This document shows positions 50,263 through 64,000 of a stretch of DNA of 64,000 nucleotides, piece by piece (within the stretch, counting starts at the first letter, position 1; the number at the start of each line of letters is the position of its first letter). The notes beneath the pieces are model-generated. The model made no database searches. It had not been told where the DNA came from and saw only the letters and a list, made by a program, of their open reading frames with translations. The position numbers and the translations under genes are program-made. The DNA is from Mermis nigrescens. Taxonomy: Eukaryota; Nematoda; Enoplea; Mermithida; Mermithidae. The stretch covers positions 124,001 to 188,000 of the forward strand of contig JAVLUZ010000149.1 of NCBI GenBank assembly GCA_036768485.1, given 5' to 3'.

Positions 50263-51439
50263 CTGCTAAATATAAAGCGCAGCAAAGGGTGCTGCCAATG
50301 AGATATAAAAAAGATGTATCAATGACAATTTTGTTCTTATCGTTTTCAGGCCCATTTGTGGCCTTCTTAATAACAAGATATAATTCAGAAAACAGAAAAT
50401 GCGCAGGAACATAAGAAAATTTGGTCATTCCTTCCATTTAAAATAGGATTATGTGTCCTGTCCTTGTAAAGAAAGACAAACCAAGCAAAGAATAGACAAA
50501 CTGGTACACAATCATTTTCACACATTTACTGTTATGCTCAACAAGCATGCGCAGTTTCATTCAACGAACGAATAGAGCAATAAATCACTAAAGTGATGTG
50601 AATTGATCGATTATTTTAGCTAATTTAAGCTTTTGAACTCATTGGATCTATATAACAATGAATGTATTAAAGACTCGGCGCGAAGCGCCGGAAAAATTTT
50701 GACGTTTTTGCCTTTTTGAACTCAATTTTCTGGACACAATTATTACACTCGAAAAATCACAAAATTTCTGAAAAATTTCGGGGAGGGGCATGTGCCCCCA
50801 ATTCCCCCTGGCTACGCCTACGTCTTCAATACGTGTCCTATCCTATACACTTCACAATTTCAATTGACGTCAATGTACGCTATAGTTTGAGTTCTAAAAT
50901 CCAAACAGCATATCTTTTATCGAACATATCATAGTCGCTGTTATGTCTGAATGCATAAATTTAATGCTCAATTTCCTTTAAATATCTACATGGAACCTTG
51001 TGCTTTTACAAACCGTGTTTAGTTGCACGTGCATTTTAATAATGGAATTGCGCGCTATTGTATTAAAAACTTAAATCTTGCTTGAATAATGCTACCAAAA
51101 TCCTTGCTAACTACTTAATTTATTTTTAGAAAGATTGAATAATTAACAGAGCTTAGAATTCAAAAATCTTCTTGATACAGCAGTAAGCCTTGCGTTTGAC
51201 AAATAACAAATGTAAAATCGGTCTAAATATGTATCTCATGCATAACATTATATCGGAAGCAAGGCATGTTGTTAGTATATAAGCCCGGGCCCGGGCCCGG
51301 TACCAAGCCCGGCAGCAAAGCCCGGGCCCGGGCCGGTATTTTTTGAGCCCGGTCGATCACTGTCGCTAACCCTCTCCTTTTTAAAAATGGCCAGGGACCC
51401 CTAATCGAAATTTCCAGCCGTTACATGTATGCCGAGGAC

Positions 51440-51693
51440 CACACATGGGCGTGGGGGGGTCTGGACCCCCCAGAAACCAAAAGACCCCCCCAGAAATCAA
51501 AAAGACCCCCCCCCAGAATTCAATTTTTGAAAATTTTTTTCGTTTTTTTCGCAATTTTTTGATGCCAATGGATAGTGCTTGATGAGAAACGTCGAAAAAT
51601 GGTGTTTTTATCGCCATACCACCATTTTTAAGGCCATTTTTTGACCTTCAAAAAATCTTGGACCCCCCAGAATTTTCTTGCTGCCCACGTATG
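51440..51693 (-). mobile_element. MITE A copy 9
   Basis: 254 bp, reverse orientation, CACACATGGGCGTGG to CTGCCCACGTATG. Perfect duplications ccgaggac (51432-51439, 51694-51701). Closely similar to copies 1 and 3. Confidence 0.92.
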
Positions 51694-51736
51694 CCGAGGA
51701 CCCTCTCTCCCAAAATTTTGAGCTGTTATGTACATG

Positions 51737-52900
51737 CATAATTTATAAAGATAGTTTGTCTATTTACTCTTGCTTACATTCAAAAATACTGTATCACTTC
51801 GTTAAATTCTAATAGTTAGGTGCGCTTTTGCCGTACCAAAAATTGAGTTCAAAAAAATTTAAAAGCTTTTCACCAAAAATCGTCTGACAGTGACTTGAGT
51901 CTTGGACCCTGCGGGGGTAATACCCTCCCCCTCACCCCGCCCCCCCACTCTATGGGAATGTATGTTTTGGGCCAGGATTGTAGAATTCGCTGTACTTCGT
52001 ATCTTAGTAACGATGTAACCTTGATAAAAAGAACTTCAAAAACCTTCATGTATATAACTGGAAATGAAAATTCTTAAATATCTTTGATTATGCTTGCTTG
52101 TTTGTTTTATTCTTTTTTCTGCATTATGTCAGCGCGTTTGAATGTATAACTAGAAACACCTGCATATTATCTACCAATGCTTAAGCAACATCCTGATTAA
52201 AATCATAGATGCCTTTGGATTGCAGCATCTGTTCATTATCGGTTCAATGGCCGTTACGTGTCATAGTATAAGAGGAGACAAGTATTCACATCCACACATG
52301 GTCGTGGCCATACATATACATATGGGGGTGAGGGCGGTATTAACCCCTGCTGAGGGGTCAGCCTGTCAGGTACTGTCCGGCGATTTGGAGCTGATGAGCG
52401 TTCTTTGCATCATTGTTGGGGCCAGAAGCAGTAATCAAATGTCAAAAAATTGTTGACGTACTTTTTACTCAAAATTTTCCAAAATTGATCAATTTTTGCA
52501 TTTTTAAGTGTTAAAAGTGATATAATGCAGTCTAAATGGACTAAAAATGCTTTGAAAATGCGATGTTACCACGACAAAACGTTTTATAGGCTATTTTAAC
52601 CATTTTGATTGTCTAAACAGCAAAAAATCGTGCATGTTAAATTTACTGTCTTGGATTATTCGGATTTCGGTTTCAACCCCTGCCGACCCTGACCTTGTGC
52701 ACCTATGGTCGTGGGGGAGGAATGGACCCCCCAAGTATCTGAAAGACATCTACAAAATCGATATACCCTGCAGGATTAAGTTTTTAGTGCTGCTTTTGGC
52801 GATTTTTCACTATTTATTCTCCAAACAAAGTTGATATTTGTACCCCAAACCTGACTCTTGTAAAAACCAGACATGTATGTGATGAGGATGATTAGGTGGG
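51737..52900. other. PPP6C intron 3, unassigned part
   Basis: No gene recognised. GC-rich patches with 'cacatggtcgtgg' (52300) and 'cctatggtcgtggggg' (52706) hint at further hAT-like ends, but no duplication was confirmed. Confidence 0.5.
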
Positions 52901-52908
52901 GTTAAAGC

Positions 52909-53158
52909 CACACATGGGCGTGGGGGGTTTGGGGGGTATGCACCCCCCAGAAGTTGAAATACCCCCCCCCAGAAATCAAAATACCCCCCCAGAAAATTTT
53001 TTTTGCTTTTTTACCAATTTTTTGATGCCATTGGATAGTGCTCGATGAGAAACGTCGAAAAATGGTGTTTTTTTCGCCATACAACCACTTTTAAGACCAT
53101 TTTTCGACCTTTGAAAATTATTTCACCTCCCCCAGAATTTCGGTGCTGCCCACCTATG
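52909..53158 (-). mobile_element. MITE A copy 10
   Basis: 250 bp, reverse, CACACATGGGCGTGG to CTGCCCACCTATG. Perfect duplications gttaaagc (52901-52908, 53159-53166). Confidence 0.93.
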
Positions 53159-53166
53159 GTTAAAGC

Positions 53167-53631
53167 CCTAGAATGAAAAATGGACAATTTCGGGGGGAAA
53201 TTTGTTAAAATGGAAACAAAAAGTGGACCGAAATCGTACATTTTGTGCAAAAGTAATTGAAATCGACTATTGAAATCGATTCTTTGTGCGATTTTAGCAT
53301 TTGTATTAGTTTAGAGGTCATTTTGCTTCAACATAGCTTTCTAGCTGACCCTCCAGACCGGACAGCTCGCAAAAACTGCATTTTTCGATGTTTTTTCCGC
53401 ATACTGTATTCATTAAGACCATAAACGTCAATTTGAAAAAAAGGTTTTTCACTCTAAAGGCTATAAAAAGTGTCATTTATCGGTCGCGCCTGGGCCAAAA
53501 TTGTGTAAACTACTTCACATTCGACGCCAAGCGCCAAAAATTTGAAGATTTTGTGACAAAGACGTGTGATTTCTCCATCTTTCCGTGCATTATCTTACCT
53601 TTCAATAATTTTCTATAAGGCTTTAAGGAGG
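53167..53631. other. PPP6C intron 3, unassigned part
   Basis: No gene or repeat boundary recognised. Confidence 0.5.
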
Positions 53632-53639
53632 GCCACCCC

Positions 53640-53902
53640 TATACGTGGGCGTGGGGTTTGGGGAATATGCACCTCCAGAAACCGAAATTCTCCCCCCCCC
53701 CCAAGAAACCAAAATATCCTCCCTCAGAATTCAATTTTTGAAATGTTTTTGTTTTTTCGCAAGTTTTTGATGCCAATGGATAGTTCTCGATGAGAAACGT
53801 TGAAAAATAGTGTTTTTTCACCATACCATTATTTTTAAGGCCATTTTTTGACCACTGAAAGAATCTTACATACCCCCAGAGTTTTAGTGCCGTCCACTTA
53901 TG
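53640..53902 (-). mobile_element. MITE A copy 11
   Basis: 263 bp, reverse, TATACGTGGGCGTGG to GCCGTCCACTTATG. Flanks gccacccc / gccgcccc (7 of 8). It ends 74 bases before exon 4, close to the splice acceptor. Confidence 0.88.
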
Positions 53903-53976
53903 GCCGCCCCCTTAAATACGATCCTGCTCCCCCTTCAGTGTGCTTCTGTGAAGTCTTTAATATTCTTTTTTCTTAG

Positions 53977-54265
53977 GGGCGCTGGTTGGCTTTTCGGTAG
54001 ACCGATAGCCGAGCGCTTTTTATCAAGTAATAAGTTGACTATGATATGTCGCGCCCATCAATTGGTCAACGAAGGCTACAAGTACATTTGGGATGATAAA
54101 TTAGTTACAGTATGGTCTGCGCCGAATTACTGTTATCGTTGCGGAAATTTGGCCGCCATTCTTTACTTCGGTCCGCAAGGTCAACGGGTAATGAAAATTT
54201 TCGAAGCGGTGCCGGACAAAGAAAGACAAGTTCCTGATAGGATAATTACTCCGTATTTTTTGTAG
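53977..54265 (+). CDS. PPP6C: PPP6C exon 4 (residues 210-305 and stop)
   Basis: Follows a good acceptor (attcttttttcttAG). One base completes the split Arg codon, then GAGWLFG. Holds [12 protein letters not shown] (last metal-ligand His) and [13 protein letters not shown] (the conserved SAPNY block and CxxC-like pair), and ends TPYFL, TAG. The terminal Leu is the residue carboxymethylated in PP2A-like phosphatases. [16 protein letters not shown] is divergent from typical PP6 but of the same length. Confidence 0.97.
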
Positions 54266-54970
54266 TTTTGCACGTAAGTCTCTCAGCATTATACTGTTAT
54301 TGTTCCGATGTGTTTAATGGCTTGAAACTTGAGAGAACTCCCCGGTTATTTTTAAGAAAAAAAGTTGAAATCAAGCAAAAGCTCTATTAAAATTCCTTTT
54401 TTTGGAAAATCTTAAACTTTGTGGTTTGTGTATTTTGTGAATAATATCATGTAAATAACTTTACCTGTGCCTGACTGCAGGCGTGGAGATCTCTCTTTAC
54501 CACTTTGCTACGCTAACGTCCACTTCGCTTGTTTCGCATTGCTTTTTCGCGATTTTGTATAAGAATTCTAACGTCGGTTTTAGCGGCATTTTAAAAGGTC
54601 CCAGATGGCGATCGAGCAAAAGCACTAAGAAATAATCTTACAACACTCACATGTAACGGCTCGAAATTTTCGGTGGTGGTCTCCGGCCGCTTTAGGGGGG
54701 GGGGCGGTAAATGATCTCCAATTTTTGACCAAAACGGCCAAAAAACATCTTAAAACGGCCAAAAAATTTAATTTCACAAATCGGGGAGAGGGTCAAAAAA
54801 TTTTATGGCTCTTAAAAGGGCGGGGGTGACCAACTTTGGATGGGGATCACCACCTCCGTTACATGCATTATATAACATGTATGACATATATCACTGCTCC
54901 GCGTTTTTTGGGTTTCGAAAATTGCGTGTACGTCCGGTCTCAAGATAGCTGTAAATATAAGAGCAATAAA
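54266..54970 (+). promoter_or_regulatory. PPP6C 3' UTR candidate with polyadenylation signals
   Basis: ATTAAA occurs near 54384 and AATAAA at 54965-54970. A MITE B copy (about 54648-54869) separates them. Which site is used cannot be told from sequence. Confidence 0.45.
54648..54869. mobile_element. MITE B copy 7
   Basis: CACATGTAACGGCTCGAAA near the left, ...CCTCCGTTACATGCAT at the right. The interior matches other B copies. Duplication not resolved. Confidence 0.78.
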
Positions 54971-57764
<2,794 letters not shown>

Positions 57765-58719
57765 ATGGCAGGAAAAAAGGTTTTGCGGACACCGCCCACT
57801 AAATTAAAAAAACCTTCTACGCCACCTACTTCAGCTCGCCAATTACCCACCGCACCTGTTGACTCTAATAGCGCGTGTAATTCTGCGAGTAATGATACAA
57901 TTACGAGAGACGTAACGACTAAGGCGAATAATGATAAATTACCCGCGTCACTACATGCCGCGAGTAATACACAGTCTGAAGATGAATTATCATTGAGTAC
58001 CATGCGATCTCGCATTAATCAATCTTCGCTAACTAGGTCGGATCCTAATATTGACAATTCATCAAGTCACACAATGATCGATAATACGACTACCATTAAC
58101 ACGGCAAATAATCCTGAAACCAGTTCGGAGCGCAGAAATTCACGATTCTGACGTAGAAAGTAATCATAGTCACAGCATGAATGCCGACAGAGAGCGTGCT
58201 AATGCTAATGTGACTAATGATCTTATTTTGAAAGCGCTACAAGCTATTCATTTGCAATTTTCGGATCTTTCTACGCGCGTCGATCAGGATAAAAAGAAAA
58301 ATGCGGATGAAATGCGTAAACTGCGTTTGGAGCTAAGCACTATGCTTAAACCCCAACCAGTTCTGAATCGCATAGAAACTAATGTATCTGAGCGCGTTAA
58401 CCACTCAATCGATAGCGCAAATTTTTCTGAATTCAATGCGCAAAGTGCGAATCGTGCGCAAAGTACGCATAGGACATCTTCACTGTTGTCTACTAGCAAC
58501 AGAGCATCGAATTCACGCTCACCTTCGGAAACGGTTCCAGAAAATATCTCTCAAAGTTGTACGAACCGCGCGCCGGAAATATGTAATTTGTCACAGAATC
58601 CTGTAAACACGGGTTTGCAATCAGTGCAAAACTCGGGTTTTCGGAGAATATACCTACGATTTCGCAGCCGTCGGTATCGATTTCGCAGACGTCGCGATCT
58701 CGGCCTTCGCTGCCATTAA
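57765..58719 (+). pseudogene. gag: gag N-terminal part, two compensating frameshifts
   Basis: The ATG at 57765 (MAGKKVLRTPP) opens a frame that hits a stop at 58149 after a one-base insertion near 58135 relative to the left copy. The sequence continues in the next frame (from about 58150 through 58640), then a one-base loss in a T-run near 58638 returns it to the original frame. The stretch is Ser/Asn/Pro-rich with a short predicted helix (ALQAIHLQF). These are the only frame breaks I found in this copy inside the window. They separate the ATG from the rest of the polyprotein. Confidence 0.85.
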
Positions 58720-61700
58720 ATCGTAATGCGCCTTCCTTCGTACCTAATCCTTCTATTGCGAATTTGCAGCAGCAACTAAATCCACCACCGCTGCAGTATT
58801 TTCCACCTCAAGGAGAAATCTTACCCAATAATTATGTACCTAATTCCATAAATGTGGAAATACCACCTAATAATCCTATTTTGCATTCTTCTAATATCGA
58901 AATGCAACCGGTTGAGATAAATTTATCTGGTATTAATAATGAATCTGCAAATTTGCAAAATGAAGCTGCTCCTCAATCTGAATCGTCTAGTAGGAAAAAA
59001 CATGTCAAATTTTCTGACGACAGCTCATCTAATAGTTATGATCGCCCGCGCAGTCGTCGCTCGCGTCGCAAATCTCGATCGCGCAGACGACGTCATAGAC
59101 ATAGTTCAGGTTCTTCATCTGAAAGCTCGCGTGGTGATTCACGTCTCGCTGATTCCTTGAATCGCGGACCATTTTTGCAGCAGATGCAATTTGCAATTGC
59201 AAATAAAAAATTTTTTGACGGCGATAAATCGGATATCAAGGCTTATTTTGCAGAATTTGAATCGCTTGCCAATACCTATGATATTGACAAGGCTGATCGT
59301 TTAAAATTCGCTACTGGATTTCTTGACCCTTATGTTTTGCGTCTATACCATTCGTTACCTGCTGATATACAACAATCTTATTCGAAAATGAAGCATGCGC
59401 TAATAACCGAATTTTGTCCTATGGACACCGGTGCGCTCTTTAATCGTTTTTTGTCACACAAACAGCAGCCTAACGAATCGGTTAAAGCTTATTATCTCTC
59501 GCTTCGCGAAGAGTTAATTAAGTCGGATCCCTATCTTGAAGTTGACTCGCCACATTTTAATAATTTAATGCGACATCAACTAAAACAAGGTTTATTACCA
59601 CACATTTCGAAAGAGGCATATCATAAAAAACCTAGAGCATCATTAGCTGAATTTTTGGACAATGCGCTTAGCGCTGAATTTGCTAATAAAGAATTTGAGG
59701 ATAAAAAGGCAGTAACGCCTTACGTATCGGTAACAGCTGCTCCAGTAGGCAGCGTAGTACCTAAAGATACTCCTCGCGCATCTAACCAAAATGATCCAAA
59801 TCGTTCACGTCATCGAACGTTTCATCGCTCATCGCGTGCTGAGAAACCAGAAAATTCTTCTCGTAAATATTGTACCTTTTGCAAGCGCATAGGTCACATT
59901 TATGAGGAATGTTTCACGCGTCAAAGGCAAGAAACGTCTAATAATGCTAATTTTAATAATCAAGCTGATCGGAATACTAATTCTATGGCGCGCAATCGCA
60001 GCCAATCGCGTTCTTTTTTGCGACGAAATCGTTCGCCATCGCGTTCGAATTCGCAGAATAGGCATCGATCTCAATCACGATATCGTAACTCTAGTCAACA
60101 TCGTTCATCTAACTATGCGAATAATGATAATCGCTTTGAATCAAAGCAATCACGATCGAATTTTTGGCAAAATCGTAATGATCATTACCAAAATTCGCGT
60201 GCTCATTATCAAAATTCGCGTTACGATAATCGTTATAATAACCAATCGCGCCAAAATACACCTTTTGTGCAATTTCCTAATGAACAGCGTGGCACATACT
60301 ATAACTCTAGTTATCGCAGCGATAATAATTTCAATCGCCCGTATGTCACATATACTGCAGACAACCAACCCGCCTTGAATATACCCCCACCGCAGCCAAC
60401 CCTTACATCTCCTCGTGATGTGAACACGGTTACTGCGAAAGAGCAAGAATCTAGCGCACGTCCTAATTTATTCGCGTCGCAAGAATTTCTTGAAGAGTAC
60501 GAACGTCTACAACGTCGTCTTGCAACTTACGAAAAAATTAATCTACCTCCATCTAAGACTTTCGATCCTAATATTCCTATCGTAAGTCATGCTGGGACAA
60601 ATTTACCCACCATCCTAGTTAAAGTTCATGGAGTTGACGTGCCTGCTTTGATAGACACGGGTTCACAGGTCACCATGATGACCACATCAGCATTCTTACG
60701 TCTTGGTTTTAATTTACCACCTAAGCAAGTTTCACAAGTCGTACATGGTGTAGGCGAAATCACCGCAGTCGTTCGCTATAAAGTAAATATGACTTTAACA
60801 ATCGCGGAACAATCTATTTCTACCTCAGTAGCTATAATTGATCACTTGCCGGAAGACATGCTTTTAGGATATGATTTTTGCGAATCCGCACTCATGTGGG
60901 TTAATCCTATTGAGCGTTGTGCTTTTATAAACGGCATAAAGATTAATTTACTTTCATCTCACGAAAAATTGCAATTTCGCGCGAAACCCAACGCAACCAC
61001 CTCTGGTGTTGTGTGTGTGCATGTTTCGTTACCTGAGCCTGTTATTATACAACCTAGGCATGAATTAATTACACCTGGCTATATAAGTCACGGTTCTTGC
61101 AATTTTGATTTCGCATTATTCGAACCAAATCCCGATTTTATGGAAAAAACTTCACTTTTTGTTGCTCCGTCTATAGTCGATGCTTCACAACCTCTAATAC
61201 CTGTTCGCGTCTGTAACATCTCTAAAGCACCAATTCGCATTGACTCTGGTGAAATAATAGGTTCTTTAACCTCTGATGCTGAAGTCATGTCACATGTTTC
61301 ATCCTTTGATGATAGGACACCAGAACTTTTTGCATCAATAAATAAAGCTCTAAACGGCTCCGCCGTTGATTCTAGACAGCAGCAACAAATTCGTGAACTT
61401 TGCTTAAAATACGACTCAATTTTTGCATTAAAAAATGAACCTCTCGGTCGTACCCCCTTGATGAAACATCATATTGACACAGGGGATAATCCACCCGTTG
61501 TTGGAAAAACTTATCGTGTTGAACATTCTAGAAGGGAATCCATGCAGAAAATTATAAATGAAATGCTTGCGGATAAAATTATTCGACCTACAACTAGCCC
61601 ATGGGCAAGTCCATTATTTCTCATCGGAAAAAAGGACGGTTCCCTTAGGCCAGTCGTCGATTATCGACGGTTAAATGACGTCACTAAAACGCAAGTTTAC

Positions 61701-64000
61701 CCTCTTCCACAATTAGACGATTATTTCGATACTTTAGGCAGTGCTGCATATTTTAGCACACTAGATTTGAAATCTGGATATTGGCAAATTCCACTCGATA
61801 ATAAATCTCGCGAAAAAACAGCATTTATATGTCCTGTTGGTCATTACGAATTTGAAGTTTTACCTTTTGGTTTAAAGAATGCGCCCGCAGATTTTCAAAG
61901 ACTAATGGAGCTTGTGCTCGCAGGTCTAAATTGGAAATCTTGTCTCGTTTACATCGATGACATAATTATTTTTTCACGTACTTTCGAAGAACATTTAAAA
62001 GATCTTGAAAATGTCTTCATTGCTCTTAAAAAGGCAAACTTACGTGTCAAGCCTGATAAATGCCATCTCGCGCATGCAGAGGTAAAATTTCTTGGCCACA
62101 GCATCAGCGCAATGGGCATCGCTCCCGATATGTCCAAAGTCGCAGATTTAATCTCGTTTCCCGTACCAAAAACCGTTAAATCCGTGCAGAAATTTCTTGG
62201 CTTAGTCCAATGGTTTAAGAAATTCGTTAAAGATCTCGCTAAAATCGCTAAACCGCTATTTCATCTTCTTCGTAAGGATGTCGAATTTTGCTGGAAGGCG
62301 GAACACCAAACCGCTTTTGAGCTTCTGAAGAAAGCATTTACATCTCCACCTATTTTGCAATTACCAAAATTCGATGATGAGCACCAATTTATTTTAACAA
62401 CTGACGCAAGTAACTATGCGTTAGGTGCTATTTTGACGCAAAAACATTTACCATCCAAAAGTCGTTTTATTCTTAGCTACGCTAGTCGCGTGCTAAATTC
62501 TGCTGAATGTAATTATGCTACTTCGGAAAAAGAAGCGCTAGCGGTAGTGTGGGCCATCAAGCATTATCGACATTATCTTTACGGTAAAAAATTCATTGTC
62601 GAAACTGATCATCAAGCGTTAACCTGGCTAGTAAATGTTAAAGACCCATCGAGTCGATTACGCCGTTGGGGTCTCAAATTACAGGAATACGAATATGATA
62701 TCGTTTACGTTCCTGGTGCATATAACTGCGCAGCTGATCTTCTTTCACGTCATCCTAAATATGACCATGCAGAACGCAAATATAAAGTAGAGCGCAAAAA
62801 TATCGTTAACATCGCAAATTTAGAATCCGAAGATTCTGAGTCAGATGATGAATCGGTTCCACCTGACCGATCGTGCGATAATGCGCCTACTGCGCCAATT
62901 AATCATCCAAACGCACAAAATAATAATCCTACTGCGCAAACCGATCCTATTAATTCGAAACCACCTACATTTCGCGAACGCTTATTACTTACCGATGCAG
63001 AAAAAGCTGAAATGTTAACACCTGCGCGTTTACTCGCTGAGCAACGTGCAGATGACGAATTGCATAAAATTCGCATCGCATTGAATGACTTAACAACGAA
63101 AAAATATCGTGACGAATTTTTTCTCGTAAACGATGTACTTTTTTGTCGTTTTCAACCTAAGCGTTCACCAACTGTCGTTCATCAAATCGTCATACCCAAA
63201 TCTTTGCGTCGCTTCATATTAACGGAATTTCATGACTCTATTTTCGGAGCTCATTTTTCATCGCGCAAAATCTTGCCCGCCATACAAATGCGTTATTGGT
63301 GGCCGCGTATGGAAAATGATGTGATCGCGTGGTGTAGGAATTGTGATGTGTGCTTACAACGTAAGGTCGCATTAAATTCCACATCCGTTCCGTTGCAACC
63401 AATCGAAGTATCCGCGCCCTTTGAACTCATTGCGTGCGATTGTTTGCATATGCCGCGATCTCCCTCCGGAAATGACCAAATTGTAGTTTTTATGGATTAT
63501 TTTACAAAATACGTGGAAGCTTTTGCTGTTTCTGATATAAAAGCAACAACTATTGCAAATCTATTACTAAGAGAAATTATACCACGTTATGGAGTCCCCA
63601 AGAAATTTTTGACAGATCAGGGGTCAAATTTTACATCTACCCTAATTTCGGAAGTTTGTAAACTATTAAACGTTCAAAAAATATTTACAACCCCATATCA
63701 CCCCCAGTGTGATGGGTTGGTGGAACGTTATAATCGTACATTGATCGATGGTTTGTCTAAGCTGAGTGCGCGTTCACAGTATGATTGGGAACAATTCTTA
63801 CCCTTCGCATTATTTGCATACCGCGCGACTCCACAATCATCAACTAATATATCTCCTTTTGAAATGCTTTATGGTCGTGAACCAGCATTTCCTCTTGACA
63901 CTTTACTCATAAATGACTTCGTGATAAATCCGAATTTACCATCTGTTGCGGAAAAATACGTCATTGATTTAAAGCTGACTTTGCAGGATCTGCATGAAAT
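58641..64000 (+). CDS. gag-pol: Fused Gag-Pol polyprotein, open to window end (partial)
   Basis: A single frame of about 1,786 codons without a stop. In order: SR-rich basic stretch (RPRSRRSRRKS, about 59045), capsid-like region (FFDGDKSDIKAYFAEFESL, about 59205-59600), CCHC zinc knuckle (CTFCKRIGHIYEEC, 59871-59912), a Ser/Arg/Asn/Tyr-rich linker, aspartic protease (LIDTGSQ, about 60648), RT with YIDD at 61950-61961, RNase H (TDAS, 62400), integrase zinc region (about 63190-63360), and the DDE triad at 63438 (Asp), 63615 (Asp) and 63723 (Glu). Gag and Pol share one frame, so no ribosomal frameshift is needed. The products copy element RNA into DNA and insert it. Upstream frame breaks in gag probably prevent expression of this copy. 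Confidence 0.92.

Larger units (their letters stand above)
47575..50822. mobile_element. Element E copy 2, nested in C
   Basis: CAGAGGCGTAGCCAGG to CCTGGCTACGCCTACG. Flanks gcttcaat / tcttcaat (7 of 8). The matching site in C copy 1 also ends in gcttcaat. Holds D and F. Confidence 0.86.
47349..51362. mobile_element. Element C copy 2, hAT-like
   Basis: 4,014 bp including nested insertions. CAGTGATCGATCGGG to CCCGGTCGATCACTG. Perfect 8-bp duplication tcgctaac (47341-47348, 51363-51370). Same family as 42271-44321. Confidence 0.93.
47202..51431. mobile_element. MITE B copy 6, interrupted by element C copy 2
   Basis: TATACATGTAACAGGGG to AGCCGTTACATGTATG. Flanks ccgagaaa / ccgaggac (6 of 8). 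Confidence 0.78.
46997..51736. mobile_element. Five-level nested transposon stack, outer MITE B copy 5
   Basis: The outer B starts CATACGTGTAACAGGGG at 46997 and its tail ...TTTTGAGCTGTTATGTACATG ends at about 51736. Inside are B copy 6 (47202-51431) and A copy 9 (51440-51693). B6 holds C2, which holds E2, which holds D and F. The outer duplication was not found. Confidence 0.72.
33227..54265 (+). other. PPP6C: PPP6C transcription unit (coding span, four exons)
   Basis: Exons 33227-33355, 35613-35846, 40719-40984 and 53977-54265 join to 918 nt: 305 residues and TAG. The protein is a complete PPP-family Ser/Thr phosphatase with all metal-binding signatures: GDIHG, GDFVDRG, GNHE, HGG and the RAH histidine. 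It ends in TPYFL like PP6 catalytic subunits, unlike PP2A (TPDYFL). [10 protein letters not shown] and [12 protein letters not shown] are also PP6-like. PP6 works with SAPS-repeat regulatory subunits in cell-cycle, Aurora A and inflammatory signalling control. Intron phases are 0, 0 and 2. Intron lengths are 2,256, 4,872 and 12,992 bp, all with transposons. The central part (MDETLNKYGHSGIWRL) is more divergent than usual. Confidence 0.95.

Noticed and set aside
60150..61288. Minus-strand frames opposite the right gag-pol
   Set aside because: Shadows of the coding strand with no independent motif.

Overview
This is a stretch of animal nuclear DNA, probably from an invertebrate. It is AT-rich, has an intron-split gene with multi-kilobase introns, and is packed with eukaryotic transposons. 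Nothing in it looks bacterial, and I cannot name the species. All calls come from reading the sequence; no database search was run.

Host gene: one complete protein-coding gene lies on the + strand, the catalytic subunit of protein phosphatase 6 (PPP6C family). Its four coding exons are 33227-33355, 35613-35846, 40719-40984 and 53977-54265. Together they give 918 nt, or 305 residues plus stop, the usual PP6c length. Intron 1 appears to use a GC-AG donor. Introns of about 2.3, 4.9 and 13.0 kb are filled with transposons.

Ends of the window: two copies of one Ty3/gypsy-type LTR retrotransposon face each other in inverted orientation and both run off the window. The left copy (minus strand, 1-9599) is dead: it has many frameshifts, stops and a MITE inserted in gag with an 8-bp target duplication. 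The right copy (plus strand, from 56127) keeps Gag, protease, RT, RNase H and integrase in one open frame to the window end, with two compensating frameshifts in the gag N-terminal region. The left copy alone shows what follows integrase: a PWWP-like module, then a region with RNase D/DnaQ-like 3'-5' exonuclease motifs. This is the most interesting signal here.

Middle: about 9.6-33 kb and the PP6 introns are a graveyard of short non-autonomous DNA transposons. At least ten families (named A-P here for convenience) are bounded by 8-bp target duplications and hAT-like inverted ends. They are nested up to five deep, for example at 46997-51736. One family (H) still carries a recognisable hAT transposase relic. 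Also present are a decayed CR1/Jockey-type LINE (21300-24960, minus), mariner-like and fold-back MITEs with TA duplications, six long (TA)n arrays, a tandem array of palindromes, and degenerate tandem repeats.

The PP6 gene is the only convincing functional host locus. Everything else is mobile or derived repeat DNA whose insertion order can be partly read from the nesting.
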